DNA of 25,043 nt from URNF01 sp045634325 (GCA_045634325.1 JAZRAA010000017.1:1-25043); one strand, 5' to 3'. Shown: positions 5,315 through 14,701, numbered from the stretch's first letter. The notes: a model not told the origin generated them from the sequence alone. Numbers and translations: made by a program.

Positions 5315-6982
5315 TTACAGTTCCTCCTGTCCTGCCACACGCATTTCATGCGCAGCTTTTAAATTTGTATCCGTCACACTGCCACCAATAATGCGGGCAA
5401 GTTCTTTTTCACTATCCGCGGCATCCAGCGCCGTCACGCCGGTGCAGGTTCTGCCGTTTACGACATCCTTGTGTATACGCAAATGATGATGCGCACGAGC
5501 AGCAATCTGCGCCAAATGAGTAACGCACAAAACCTGTCGATGACCGGCAGTTTGCCGTAATTTAATACCAACTTTCACCGCCGCATGTCCGCTGATGCCG
5601 GTATCAATTTCATCGAAAATCAAAGTATCGATGTCATCCACCTGTGCCATTACCGATTTTATCGCCAACATCATGCGTGAAAGTTCGCCGCCGGATGCAA
5701 TTTGTGCCAACGGTTTTGCGGGTTCGCCGGGATTGACCGACAGCAAAAATTCCACCTTATCGCCGCCCGTAGCCGTTAAAGGAACCGGCATAATTGCCAC
5801 CTCAAATTGCACAAACGGCATATCAAGAAATGCCAATTCTTCACATACACGTTTCGCAAATTCTTTGGCGGTTTTCTTGCGAGCGAGGGTCAATTTTTCG
5901 GCGGCCGCAATAGTATCTTTGCGAGCGATTTCCAGTTCCAACTGTAACTGCGCTGCACGCTCGTCCGCCGTTTCAATCGCCTGTACCTCGGCTTGTGCGT
6001 CTTGCAAAATCTGTAACATGCCTTTTGCATCGGCACCATATTTCTGCGACAGACGGCGTAACAATGCGAATCTGTCTTCCGTGCGTTCACGATCCGCTTC
6101 ATCAAAGCACATATCCCGTGTAAAATCCGAGACCTCTGTACCCAGTGCTTCCAGTTCATACAACAGCGATTGCAACCGTTCAGAAAGCGGTGACAATGAA
6201 CCGACCAGCGCACCTGCGTGGCGTAACGCTTCCGCCGCCACCGTTACCGCAGATACCGCACCGCCGTTTTCATCGCCGTTTAACAATGCATCCGTTTTTC
6301 GCAAATACCCGGCGATTTTTTCGCTATGGCGGTAAAAATCACGTTTTTCTTCCAGTTGTTTTTCCTCGTCTGCTACCAATGCTGCACTTTCCAATTCTTC
6401 AATCTGAAAATGCAACATATCCAAACGCTGTAATTTTTCACTTTCAGCAGTTTGTAACTTTTTCAAAGCACGACTGATGGTGCAATATCGTTCATACGCT
6501 GCGGTATACGCCTCACGCACCGCATCAAAATCGCCCATATTTTCCAGATACCGCAAATGCAACGAAGCATCCAACAGTGACTGGTTTTCGTGTTGTCCGT
6601 GTATGTTGACCAACATCCGTCCGACTTCACGCAACAACCCCACCGTTGCAGGACGCCCGCCAATACGGCAGGCTGTTTTACCGTCAGCACGAATGGTGCG
6701 CCCGATAAGCAAGGTGTCGTCTTCCATGGGATAACCCATATCCGAAAGATGCGCTTTTACACGCTCGGAAACATCGGAAAAAGTCGCAAACACCTGCGCT
6801 TCCTCACAACCGGTACGCACCAAATCACGGCGTACCCGTTCACCCAGAACGGCATTGATGGCGTCAATCAAAATCGATTTGCCGGCACCGGTTTCGCCGG
6901 TCAGCACATTGAGGCAGTCGTGAAAATGCACGTCTGCCCGCTCAATGACTGCAATATTCTCAATATGCAAACTGTCCAGCAT
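5315..6982 (-). CDS. recN: DNA repair protein RecN (SMC-like ATPase)
   Basis: RecN is an SMC-related ATPase that gathers at double-strand breaks early in recombination repair. At 555 residues the protein has family length. Walker A is GETGAGKS at 29-36. A long helical coiled-coil region occupies about 150-380. The ABC signature SGGELSR is at about 430-436, Walker B with catalytic acidic residues is LIFDEIDTG around 454-462, and the H-loop THLAQIAA follows near 488-495. The start follows a weak GGTGG site, 23 bases after argR. recN next to argR, nadK and tlyA is a very common arrangement in Clostridia and Bacilli. Confidence 0.95.
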   Translation of the reverse strand: MLDSLHIENIAVIERADVHFHDCLNVLTGETGAGKSILIDAINAVLGERVRRDLVRTGCEEAQVFATFSDVSERVKAHLSDMGYPMEDDTLLIGRTIRADGKTACRIGGRPATVGLLREVGRMLVNIHGQHENQSLLDASLHLRYLENMGDFDAVREAYTAAYERYCTISRALKKLQTAESEKLQRLDMLHFQIEELESAALVADEEKQLEEKRDFYRHSEKIAGYLRKTDALLNGDENGGAVSAVTVAAEALRHAGALVGSLSPLSERLQSLLYELEALGTEVSDFTRDMCFDEADRERTEDRFALLRRLSQKYGADAKGMLQILQDAQAEVQAIETADERAAQLQLELEIARKDTIAAAEKLTLARKKTAKEFAKRVCEELAFLDMPFVQFEVAIMPVPLTATGGDKVEFLLSVNPGEPAKPLAQIASGGELSRMMLAIKSVMAQVDDIDTLIFDEIDTGISGHAAVKVGIKLRQTAGHRQVLCVTHLAQIAARAHHHLRIHKDVVNGRTCTGVTALDAADSEKELARIIGGSVTDTNLKAAHEMRVAGQEEL

Positions 6983-7005
6983 CCACCGTCACCACTTTTC
7001 CGAAA

Positions 7006-7461
7006 TTATGCACCACGTAACAACTTTTTCAAATCCTCTGTCAACTGCGCCGCACGTGTTTCACTCGCAGCAATACCGATAAACGTATCGTCTCCCGCGA
7101 GCGTACCGACAAGACCTTCCCAATGCAACGAATCCATCGCCGCACAAACCGCTTGTGCCATACCGTTCAAACATTTAATAACCACAATATTACCGGCAAA
7201 ATTAACACTGGTAACCGCATCCGAAAATAACGAATGAAATTTCGAAGAAATCTGCACACTCTCGTGACGTTCCACCGAATACCGATACCCGCCACCCGCA
7301 TCCAGAATTTTAATCAGATGCATCTCTTTAATATCACGGGAAACAGTCGCTTGTGTGACGTGGTAGCCTTCCTCTTTCAACAACCGTTGCAGTTCTTCTT
7401 GCGTATCCACCGATTGACGACGGATGATTTCCAAAATCGCCGCTTGACGCCTTACTTTCAT
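7006..7461 (-). CDS. argR: Arginine repressor ArgR/AhrC
   Basis: This is an arginine-sensing hexameric regulator of arginine biosynthesis and catabolism. The 151 residues show an N-terminal winged helix (TQEELQRLLKEEG at 20-32; recognition helix TQATVSRDIKEM at 36-47) and a C-terminal oligomerisation and arginine-binding domain with GTLAGDDT at 119-126, where the Asp pair binds arginine. Its start overlaps the nadK stop by 4 bases (ATGA), so the two are translationally coupled. No arginine genes are near, so its targets must be elsewhere. Its place in the nadK-argR-recN run is conserved in Firmicutes. Confidence 0.95.
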   Translation of the reverse strand: MKVRRQAAILEIIRRQSVDTQEELQRLLKEEGYHVTQATVSRDIKEMHLIKILDAGGGYRYSVERHESVQISSKFHSLFSDAVTSVNFAGNIVVIKCLNGMAQAVCAAMDSLHWEGLVGTLAGDDTFIGIAASETRAAQLTEDLKKLLRGA

Positions 7462-8282
7462 TTACGTCCACCCTCTCTGCCGATTAGTTTCTTATCCAAA
7501 ACATCATAGAAAGAACGCTCTTGCAACCGAATCAATTTCGCTGTCAAGTTAGAGCGCTTTACATACACCATTCCATCGGTTGTCAGCGGCACTTCCATTT
7601 CGCCGTCCACTGTTAAGAAGGTTTCCCCTCTGCCGTCAGTGGTACGGATACAAAGTTCCGTTTGCGCAGGTAAAACATACGAGCGCGCATATAAAGAGTG
7701 AGGGCAAATCGGGGTGAGCAACAAACACGGCACCTGTGGATCTACCACGGGACCACCCGCAGACAGCGAATATGCCGTCGAGCCGGTTGGGCTCGCCACC
7801 ATTACACCGTCTGCACGGCAACACATAATTTCTCTCTCCCCGCTCGTAACCGCAACATCTACCAAACGAGACAATGCGCCGCGAGATAACACGGCCTCAT
7901 TCATCGCAAGATACGACTTATCAACACCTTTCACCGTCACATCCAGTAACAACCGTTCTTCAGTGATATATTTACCATCCACCAAATCCTGTAGCAAGTG
8001 AAGTTCGTCCATCTCCATGCCCGCCAAGAAACCAAGTTTTCCGCTGTTAATGCCGAGCACGGGAACAGAAAGGGATGCCGCCTGTTTAGCGATATGCATA
8101 ATGGTACCGTCACCACCGATGGCGACAATGCAATCTACGTTTTCCACGCACAAAGCTTCGCCCGCACAAAACTGCATCTCCTGCACAGTCGCGCCGCAAC
8201 CACGCAGCACCTCACAAATGCGGGCAACGTCTTGCGGTTTGATTGCCGTATGTATATTGGATACAACCGCTATCCTTTTCAT
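7458..8282 (-). CDS. nadK: NAD kinase (ATP/polyphosphate-NAD kinase)
   Basis: NadK phosphorylates NAD to NADP in the cytosol. The protein has 274 residues. The catalytic GGDGT motif is at 56-60 (Asp58 the general base), GINSGKLGFL follows near 78-86, NE at 128-129 binds the ribose, and the glycine-rich C-terminal domain shows SPTGSTAYSLSAGGP at about 164-178. Stop and start overlap with argR (4 bases) and tlyA (4 bases), so it sits inside one polycistronic message. Confidence 0.95.
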   Translation of the reverse strand: MKRIAVVSNIHTAIKPQDVARICEVLRGCGATVQEMQFCAGEALCVENVDCIVAIGGDGTIMHIAKQAASLSVPVLGINSGKLGFLAGMEMDELHLLQDLVDGKYITEERLLLDVTVKGVDKSYLAMNEAVLSRGALSRLVDVAVTSGEREIMCCRADGVMVASPTGSTAYSLSAGGPVVDPQVPCLLLTPICPHSLYARSYVLPAQTELCIRTTDGRGETFLTVDGEMEVPLTTDGMVYVKRSNLTAKLIRLQERSFYDVLDKKLIGREGGRK

Positions 8283-9109
8283 GGCTTATCTGCCCCTTTT
8301 TTTAACATCTCATGCGCTTTATCCACGATTTCACGCACATAAATCGGCGTTTGACACGCCGTCTGTGTATTACTATACACCAAAACGACTAAAAATTCAA
8401 TATTCCCCTCTCCACCGGTTATCGGCGAATGGGAAAGTGCGGCAATGTGAAGGTTTTGTGTGGTAAAATACCCGCAAAGGTTCTGTAACACTGTATGCTG
8501 CACCTTTTTATCTCGCACCACACCACGTTTGCCCACAGCGGATTTTCCCGCTTCAAACTGCGGTTTGATGAGTGCTAACACGGTTGCTTGCGGTTTCAAA
8601 AACGGTAAAACCGATGGCAACACCTGTTGCAACGAGATAAAAGACACATCTATCGCGCACACGTCTATCCCGCCCAACGGTATAGCGGTGCGGGCGACCT
8701 CACTGCGAATATCGGTGTTTTCCAGCACCGTCACCCGCTTATCCGCACGCAAATCAGGGTGCAACTGGTCACTACCGACATCCACCGCATATACGTGCCG
8801 AGCGCCCGCTTGCAATAAACAATCGGTAAATCCACCGGTCGAAGCGCCCACATCCAGTGCCGTCAAACCACCAACGTCTAGCCCGCTCATTTGCAACGCC
8901 TTTTCGAGTTTCAAGCCACCGCGTCCCACAAAACGAATAGACGAAGTATCACAGTCTACTAAATCAGTAGCACATACTTGTCGTGATGCCTTATATATAG
9001 GCTGACCATTCACGGTGACAGCCCCGGCGGCAATCAATTCCTTCGCCTTTTCTCTGCCGCTTACAAATCCCTGTGACACCAAAAAGGCATCCAGTCGCAT
9101 GGTATCCAT
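8279..9109 (-). CDS. tlyA: TlyA-family rRNA 2'-O-methyltransferase (S4 plus FtsJ-like domain)
   Basis: TlyA/YqxC proteins methylate ribose 2'-OH groups of cytidines in rRNA, as shown for mycobacterial TlyA; in Clostridia the target is inferred. An S4 RNA-binding domain occupies about 4-60 (RLDAFLVSQGFVSGREKAKELI), then GRGGLKL at 62-68, then SAM motif I ALDVGASTGGF at 84-94, IDVSFISL further on and LIKPQFE near the active site. I take the ATG at 9109, one base overlapping the dxs stop, with GAGG 7 bases upstream. A TTG one codon earlier and an ATG at 9100 are alternatives. Length is 276, normal for the family. Confidence 0.92.
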   Translation of the reverse strand: MDTMRLDAFLVSQGFVSGREKAKELIAAGAVTVNGQPIYKASRQVCATDLVDCDTSSIRFVGRGGLKLEKALQMSGLDVGGLTALDVGASTGGFTDCLLQAGARHVYAVDVGSDQLHPDLRADKRVTVLENTDIRSEVARTAIPLGGIDVCAIDVSFISLQQVLPSVLPFLKPQATVLALIKPQFEAGKSAVGKRGVVRDKKVQHTVLQNLCGYFTTQNLHIAALSHSPITGGEGNIEFLVVLVYSNTQTACQTPIYVREIVDKAHEMLKKGADKP

Positions 9110-10974
9110 CAATTTTCCTCATTTGCAAACAATTTTTGCAGGCTTTGTGCATCCAGCCCGGTCAGATACATACCTTGTTCCAACGTGCAAGGCGGTAAAT
9201 TCTGTTCAATCGCCCGCACGATATACTGCCCTTTAAATCCATTTTCCAGCAAACGCGCCGCCAGATATTCACCGATACCGCCGCGTTTGGCCGCTTCTTC
9301 CACAAACACAACGCGCGTATATCGCATGGCCGTTTGCACCACCGCTTGTTCAAGCGGGAAAATTTTTGCCATTTTGAGCACGGATACGGGTTTACCGTTT
9401 TGAGCACATTGTTGCGCCGCTGTCAACACATTGCCATATACTCTGCCGTAGGTTACCACCAACGTATCTGCATGTTCGGTTTCTTCCAAGAAAATCGGCG
9501 CGCCATCGGGTGTGTAGTTATGCAAAGACAGCGGTTCACCGCCGCGCGGATACCGCACCGCCGCAATGCCGTCGGTATCGTATGCCGCTTGCTTTAACAA
9601 AAGCGGAAGTTCCGACAGAGTAGCGGGAGCAAAAATAGTGGTGTGCGGAATGGTGGTCAAAAACGGTATGTCATAAATACCTTGATGCGTTTCGCCATCC
9701 TCCGGCACGATGCCTGCACGGTCAATACACAACACGATATGGTTGTCCATAATGGAAGTATCGTTGAGCAATTGGTCGTACGCACGTTGTAAAAAAGTCG
9801 CATACACCGCAAATATCGGCAACATACCGCCACCGGCAAGACCCGAAGCAAACGTCACGGCGTGTGCTTCCGCAATACCGGTATCAAAGCAACGGGACGG
9901 CATGTGCTCCGCAAACCGCATCATACCGGTGCCGTGTTTCATAGCGGCAGTAATCGCCACCACCCGCTCATCTTTTTGCGCCATAGCATCCAATGTTTCA
10001 CCAAACACCGAAGAAAAAGTGCGGGCTGTGGACGGGGCCAATTTTTGTGACGGGTCAAACCGCGAAACGCCATGATAATTGCCGGGGTCTTTCTCCGCAA
10101 AAGTATAGCCCTTGCCTTTCACCGTTTCGACATGTACCACCACCGGACGTGTCAACATTTTAGCGGCTTCAAAAGCACGGTTCAACTGATCTAAATTATG
10201 GCCATTGATAGGGCCAATATAGTAGAACCCCATATCTTCAAAGAACGACACATCTTTAAAAAGGAGTCGTTTCATGGTGTTTTTACTGCGCAACAATAAT
10301 TTATATATCGACTTACCAATCAACGGGATATGCTTGCATCCCTCTGTCACCCTCAATTTTAACCGCACATAGCGTGGACGAGCACGCAACGAAGACAAAT
10401 GCCGTGCCGCAAAACCCACATTGGGGCTGATAGACATCTGGTTATCGTTAAGCACCACAATCAAGCGGTCGTCACTGCGCCCCGCATTGCTCAAGCCCTC
10501 ATATGCCAAGCCGCCTGTCATGGCGCCGTCGCCAATAACCGCAACGGTATATCCATCCTCACCACGCAACGTCTTGGCTTTCGCAATACCGTTAGCAGCG
10601 GAAACAGAGGTACTGCTGTGTCCCACTACAAAAGCATCATACGGACTTTCCTTCGGATTGGGAAAACCGGAAATACCACCCATCTGCCGTATCTGACGCA
10701 AGCTATCTTTTCTGCCTGTGAGCATCTTAAACGGATAGCACTGATGTCCCACGTCCCAAACAACAGCATCGGTAGAAAGGTCAAAAGCGCGCAACAACGC
10801 CACCGTCAACTCCACCACACCGAGATTGGAGGACAAGTGTCCTCCTGTTTCGGATACCGAAGACAGCAATTCAGCTCGGATTTCTGCACACAGCGTTTCC
10901 AAGCCATCCCGTTTTATTTTTTTAACATCTTCCGGTACTTGCACACGATGCAAATACTGTTGTTTTTCTTTCAT
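9109..10974 (-). CDS. dxs: 1-deoxy-D-xylulose-5-phosphate synthase
   Basis: DXS condenses pyruvate and glyceraldehyde 3-phosphate, using thiamine diphosphate, in the first step of the MEP isoprenoid pathway; it also feeds thiamine and pyridoxal synthesis. With the chosen start the protein is 621 residues, the family norm. Motifs: SETGGHLSSNLG at 41-52, DVGHQCYPFKMLTGR at 74-88, the ThDP-binding GDGAMTGG at 148-155 with NDNQMSIS at 176-183, and DTGIAEAHAV with the catalytic glutamate in the pyrimidine domain. I moved the start to 10974 because GGGAG lies 7 bases before that ATG; the longer frame adds an unconserved N-terminus that runs into ispA. It lies 10 bases after ispA, which uses the pathway's products. 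Confidence 0.95.
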   Translation of the reverse strand: MKEKQQYLHRVQVPEDVKKIKRDGLETLCAEIRAELLSSVSETGGHLSSNLGVVELTVALLRAFDLSTDAVVWDVGHQCYPFKMLTGRKDSLRQIRQMGGISGFPNPKESPYDAFVVGHSSTSVSAANGIAKAKTLRGEDGYTVAVIGDGAMTGGLAYEGLSNAGRSDDRLIVVLNDNQMSISPNVGFAARHLSSLRARPRYVRLKLRVTEGCKHIPLIGKSIYKLLLRSKNTMKRLLFKDVSFFEDMGFYYIGPINGHNLDQLNRAFEAAKMLTRPVVVHVETVKGKGYTFAEKDPGNYHGVSRFDPSQKLAPSTARTFSSVFGETLDAMAQKDERVVAITAAMKHGTGMMRFAEHMPSRCFDTGIAEAHAVTFASGLAGGGMLPIFAVYATFLQRAYDQLLNDTSIMDNHIVLCIDRAGIVPEDGETHQGIYDIPFLTTIPHTTIFAPATLSELPLLLKQAAYDTDGIAAVRYPRGGEPLSLHNYTPDGAPIFLEETEHADTLVVTYGRVYGNVLTAAQQCAQNGKPVSVLKMAKIFPLEQAVVQTAMRYTRVVFVEEAAKRGGIGEYLAARLLENGFKGQYIVRAIEQNLPPCTLEQGMYLTGLDAQSLQKLFANEEN

Positions 10975-10984
10975 TGTTTTCTCC

Positions 10985-11878
10985 CTAACAGTCCCGTTGT
11001 AATAAGGATTGCGCCAAAGCGCGCAAATGAGAAGTATCCCCCTCAAAACTTTCCAGTGCTTTTAGTGCTTGTTCGGTCTTTTCACGCGCCAAAGCACGTG
11101 TTTGCTCCAAACCGCACAAAGTAACGTAGGTCACTTTTTCATTTTCAGCGTCGCCACCCACAGGTTTGCCTAATTTTTGCGCATCCGCGGTAACATCCAA
11201 TATATCATCCACCATCTGAAACGCCAGACCGATGTTTTCACCATACAGGGCAGCGGCACGCTGTTGTTGTTCGTTTGCGCCGCCAATCACTGCACCCATC
11301 ACACAAGCCGCACGTAACAATGCCGCTGTTTTGCCGTCCTGCAACACCTGCAACGTTTCCAAATCAATGGTTTTGCCTTCACTTTCCAAATCGATACACT
11401 GTCCGCCTACCATACCCGCAATGCCAGCGGCATCTGCCAGTACACGAGCGGCGTGCACAATCGTTTCAGCAGAGAGTGTCTGCGCCGTTTTTTCGCTCAC
11501 CACGATTTCAAACGCGCGATTGAGCAGTGCATCACCGGTCAGTAACGCCATGTCCTCGCCAAACGCCACATGAACTGCGGGTTTACCACGACGAACCGCG
11601 CTGTTATCCATACACGGCATATCGTCATGTACCAACGAATACGCATGTATCATTTCAATCGCCGCCGCAAACGGCATCGCCTTATACGCATCTGCGCAAC
11701 ACAAACGGCAAAATTCCATCGTAAGCACCGGACGGATACGCTTACCGCCGTCTGCACAAGCATACGCCATCGCTTTTGCCACAGTATCTCGTCTACCATC
11801 CATCAAAGGCAGATATTGCGGCAACATTTGTTCAAACGTTTCGCACAGTGTTGTCAACAAATCGGTGTAAATACCCAT
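10985..11878 (-). CDS. ispA: Farnesyl/geranylgeranyl diphosphate synthase (IspA-type)
   Basis: This is a trans-prenyl transferase that condenses isopentenyl and dimethylallyl diphosphates. The 297 residues contain GGKRIRP at 44-50, the first aspartate-rich motif DDMPCMD at 85-91 with the bacterial two-residue insertion followed by RRGKP, the GQCIDL element near 159-164, and the second motif FQMVDDILD at about 220-228. The start ATG at 11878 lies one base past the xseB stop (TGATATG), so translation is coupled; the longer frame back to 11941 lacks support. The product chain length (C15 or C20) cannot be read safely, but xseB-ispA-dxs is a typical IspA setting. Confidence 0.93.
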   Translation of the reverse strand: MGIYTDLLTTLCETFEQMLPQYLPLMDGRRDTVAKAMAYACADGGKRIRPVLTMEFCRLCCADAYKAMPFAAAIEMIHAYSLVHDDMPCMDNSAVRRGKPAVHVAFGEDMALLTGDALLNRAFEIVVSEKTAQTLSAETIVHAARVLADAAGIAGMVGGQCIDLESEGKTIDLETLQVLQDGKTAALLRAACVMGAVIGGANEQQQRAAALYGENIGLAFQMVDDILDVTADAQKLGKPVGGDAENEKVTYVTLCGLEQTRALAREKTEQALKALESFEGDTSHLRALAQSLLQRDC

Positions 11879-11879
11879 A

Positions 11880-12122
11880 TCAAGACAACACCTCTCCCAT
11901 ATCCTCGCCTTGCTTATCGGAGAATTCCTCGCCCGAAGCATCGGTAAGTTTGATAATTTTCTGTTCAGCGGTTTTTAGTTGTGCGGTGCAAAACGCCGTC
12001 AACTTTGTACCCTCTTCGAATAATTTCAAGGATTGGTCAAGCGTACATTTACCGCTTTCCAAATCACTGACAATTTCTTCCAGTCTGCTCATCGCTTTTT
12101 CAAAAGTCATTGTTTCAGCCAC
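11880..12122 (-). CDS. xseB: Exonuclease VII small subunit
   Basis: XseB binds XseA to form exonuclease VII, which degrades single-stranded DNA into oligonucleotides. The small helical protein has the family core FEKAMSRLEEIVSDLESG followed by LDQSLKLFEEG. Three in-frame starts are possible: ATG 12131 has its GGGG directly against the codon, GTG 12122 has AAAGGGG nine bases upstream, and ATG 12110 lacks a clear site. I chose GTG 12122 (80 residues). The start overlaps the end of xseA by 8 bases, keeping the two subunits coupled. Confidence 0.9.
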   Translation of the reverse strand: MAETMTFEKAMSRLEEIVSDLESGKCTLDQSLKLFEEGTKLTAFCTAQLKTAEQKIIKLTDASGEEFSDKQGEDMGEVLS

Positions 12123-13329
12123 GGGTGACATCCCCTTTCACACTATCTACTATACAGTTTGCCGTGCCGTCCTGCAATCGCAAAGCAATCCTATCCCCTG
12201 CTTGCATCTGCCCGACACTTGTGACTATTTCTCCGTCCGCTTTCTGCGGAATCGCATAACCACGAGAAAGCACTTTCAACGGACTCATCGCATCCAAAGC
12301 CGCTGCGGCGGCGGACAGTCTCGTTTTACCCGCCGACAGAATATTCTGTGCCTGTGCGGCAAACGCACGGGTGAGATAATCCAAGCGCATAGCGGTTTGT
12401 TCGATATAATACAACGGTGTTGCCAATGCCCGTTTAGAACGCAAGGCATCCAGCGCCAATAGTTTCTTTTGCAAATCGGTGTGTACCGCAATGGACAACC
12501 GAGCACCCAGTTGTTGTACCTGCACCGTAAGGTCCGCGGCATCCGGCACCGCCAATTCCGCGGCGGCGGACGGTGTGGGTGCACGCATATCGGCGGCAAA
12601 ATCACAAAGCGTGAAATCCGTTTCATGACCCACGGCAGAAATCACGGGGATTTCCGATGCTGCTACTGCACGGCATACCGTCTCATCATTAAACGCCCAC
12701 AAATCTTCCAGCGAACCACCGCCACGTCCGATGATCAGCACGTCAGCGGCACTTTCTTCATTCATACGGCGAATCGCATCCACCAATTGCGGCGGTGCGC
12801 CGTCGCCTTGTACCAGCACCGGCATAAATACCACCTTTGCAAGTGGAAAACGCCGTGCAAGAATGTGTAACATATCCCGCACTGCCGCACCGGTCGGCGA
12901 AGTAATGACACCTACCCGCATCGGAAACGGCGGTAAAGCACGTTTGCGAGCAGGGTCAAACAATCCTTCTGCTTCCAATTTCTTTTTAAGTTGTTCATAC
13001 GCCATCTGCAACGCACCGACACCGTCAGGCTGCATATCCTCGACGTATAATTGGTAAGCACCATCTTTCTCATACAAGGAAACACGCGCTCTGACTATCA
13101 CTTTCATACCGTTTTCCGGTGTGAAACGCAAGCGAGAAGCATACGTCTTAAACATGACCGTTTTGACCAGCGCCGTTTCGTCTTTCAACGAAAAATACAA
13201 GTGCCCCGACTTGTAATGATGCACAAAGTTGGAAATTTCACCGCTCACCAATACGGGTGCTAAATGCGGGTCTTGTTCCAGCACCATTTTGACATATCGA
13301 TTGAGTTGACCGACCGAAATGACCGTCAC
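12115..13329 (-). CDS. xseA: Exonuclease VII large subunit
   Basis: This is the catalytic subunit of exonuclease VII. The 404 residues show an N-terminal OB-fold (about 4-100, with VSGEISNF at 28-35 and GHLYFSLKD at 42-50), the catalytic-domain motifs VGVITSPTGAAVRDM at 139-153, GRGGGSLEDLWAFND at 201-215 and SAVGHETDFT at 231-240, then a long helical region and a C-terminal LSRGYAI segment. The start is GTG at 13329 with GGAG about 10 bases upstream; an ATG overlapping that site is out of frame. About 40 bases separate it from the TsaD-like gene upstream. Confidence 0.95.
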   Translation of the reverse strand: MTVISVGQLNRYVKMVLEQDPHLAPVLVSGEISNFVHHYKSGHLYFSLKDETALVKTVMFKTYASRLRFTPENGMKVIVRARVSLYEKDGAYQLYVEDMQPDGVGALQMAYEQLKKKLEAEGLFDPARKRALPPFPMRVGVITSPTGAAVRDMLHILARRFPLAKVVFMPVLVQGDGAPPQLVDAIRRMNEESAADVLIIGRGGGSLEDLWAFNDETVCRAVAASEIPVISAVGHETDFTLCDFAADMRAPTPSAAAELAVPDAADLTVQVQQLGARLSIAVHTDLQKKLLALDALRSKRALATPLYYIEQTAMRLDYLTRAFAAQAQNILSAGKTRLSAAAAALDAMSPLKVLSRGYAIPQKADGEIVTSVGQMQAGDRIALRLQDGTANCIVDSVKGDVTRG

Positions 13330-13370
13330 GGTTACACATCTCCTTCCTTATCGCAAAATCCGATGCAAGC

Positions 13371-14309
13371 TTACATGCTTTGGCTGATACGACATAACAC
13401 CGCAATGCCCGCGGCGTTGTCGGCTGAAAATGCAGGCGGTGCAAAAAAGCCGCCGGTTTGGTTGGTAATAGTAGTTTTGAGCAGTTGATTGGACATCACA
13501 CCACCCGCATATAAAAACGGCACATTACCATACACCTTTTGCAAAGCGGTGGTCATGGAGAGCACCGCCGTTTGTACGCTGAGCAAGCAAAACAACGCCA
13601 CGTCCGACGGCGGACAACCATCTGCAAACATCTTCTCACACTGGTTTTGCACGCCCGATAAATGACAATTGACTCCATCCATCGAAATGCGAGGACGAAA
13701 ATCCGTGCGTTCTGATTGCTGTGCAAGTTGTTCCAATGCAGGACCTGCGGGAAACGGCAAACCTAACATACCACCAACACGGTCAATCAACTGTCCCGCT
13801 TTCAAGTCAAGCGAGCGTGCGACCACCTCGCAACTAATAACTGCTTGCTTATCCGGTTGTACCAACACGGCATCGGTCGTACCACCCGACACGTGAAACG
13901 CCAAAAACGGCTCGTGTATCAAATCCAACTTGCCCGCGCCATACAAAGCGGCGGCAACATGTCCTTGTTGATGGGTAAAAAAATGCACCGGAACACGCAA
14001 AAGAGCACCAACCTCTCTTGCCGCACCGGCGCCGACCAAAAAGCAAGGCATGTACGAACCATCCCGCTGTTGCGGGCGATCGGACGCGGCAACGGCGACA
14101 ATCTCACCGTCACACAAGGCACGTAAATTCTCTATCATCTCGGGCAACTGCCGCACGTGATGAAACACCGCATCACTCTGGCGCAGACCCATCTCCCCTT
14201 CTTTCACGGGAAGAAGCCGCTTGACCTGTTGCACCTCGCCTGTTGTGGCTTCGCAAAAGGCAGCAGAGGTAGTATAGTTGCTGGTGTCCAGCCCTAAATA
14301 TCCGTTCAC
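13371..14309 (-). CDS. TsaD/Kae1-like (peptidase M22 family) paralogue
   Basis: This 312-residue protein has the ASKHA fold motifs of TsaD, the enzyme that makes threonylcarbamoyl-adenosine on tRNA: GLDTSNYTTS at 6-15, a metal-binding HxxxH (HQQGH, 113-117), SGGTTD at 141-146, the DxxGxxLGLPFPAGP region at about 176-190, and a C-terminal AGGVMSN plus FSADNAAGIA. It is clearly diverged: classical TsaD has a histidine in SGGHT where this one has threonine, and it is shorter. A paralogue annotated only as M22 or Kae1-like next to nusB/xseA occurs in Clostridia, while true TsaD sits in other operons. Substrate is unknown. Its ATG overlaps the nusB stop by 4 bases. Confidence 0.82.
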   Translation of the reverse strand: MNGYLGLDTSNYTTSAAFCEATTGEVQQVKRLLPVKEGEMGLRQSDAVFHHVRQLPEMIENLRALCDGEIVAVAASDRPQQRDGSYMPCFLVGAGAAREVGALLRVPVHFFTHQQGHVAAALYGAGKLDLIHEPFLAFHVSGGTTDAVLVQPDKQAVISCEVVARSLDLKAGQLIDRVGGMLGLPFPAGPALEQLAQQSERTDFRPRISMDGVNCHLSGVQNQCEKMFADGCPPSDVALFCLLSVQTAVLSMTTALQKVYGNVPFLYAGGVMSNQLLKTTITNQTGGFFAPPAFSADNAAGIAVLCRISQSM

Positions 14310-14701
14310 TCGGCCACCTTCGCAACGCCACCGAGAACGCCGTTTACAAACGCCGCCTCTTCTTCGCCACCATATTTTTTAGCGAGTTCCACAGCTTCAT
14401 TGATGGAAACACTCACGGGAATTTCGTCCAGATGTAAAATCTCATACACCGCCAACCGCATCACCGAAAGGGAAACACGGGAAATGCGTTGCACACTCCA
14501 TTTATGTGACGCGCCCTCAATGGTTTCATCAATCTCATCAATATGTTCGGTCACCCCGCACGCTAACGATATTGCAAACGCATTAGGTGCTAAGGTTTCC
14601 GCCTCTTGCGCATCCGCAATTACCGCTTGTATACCTTCATCCGAAAAGGTGTTTTCAAACAACAATGCAAATGCAATTTCTCTTGCCTCATGGCGTGTCA
14701 T
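14306..14701 (-). CDS. nusB: Transcription antitermination factor NusB
   Basis: NusB pairs with NusE (ribosomal protein S10) and binds boxA RNA to prevent early termination in rRNA operons. The all-helical protein of 131 residues has the family pattern: RHEAREIAFALLFE at 3-16, then a charged middle, LSVMRLAVYEILHLDEIPVSVSINEAVELAKKYG near 78-111, and a final FVNGVLGGVA. Shine-Dalgarno AAAGGAAG lies about 10 bases before the ATG. It is the first gene after the Asp23 terminator, so a promoter is expected in 14702-14778, though I see no convincing one. Confidence 0.94.
   Translation of the reverse strand: MTRHEAREIAFALLFENTFSDEGIQAVIADAQEAETLAPNAFAISLACGVTEHIDEIDETIEGASHKWSVQRISRVSLSVMRLAVYEILHLDEIPVSVSINEAVELAKKYGGEEEAAFVNGVLGGVAKVAE

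Noticed and set aside
5595..6335. Plus-strand ORF of 246 codons
   Set aside because: It is a shadow of recN, whose motifs are complete on the minus strand; serine- and alanine-rich composition is typical of antisense frames.
10399..11124. Plus-strand ORF of 241 codons over dxs and ispA
   Set aside because: It is a shadow of two intact enzymes; no family motif and no ribosome binding site.
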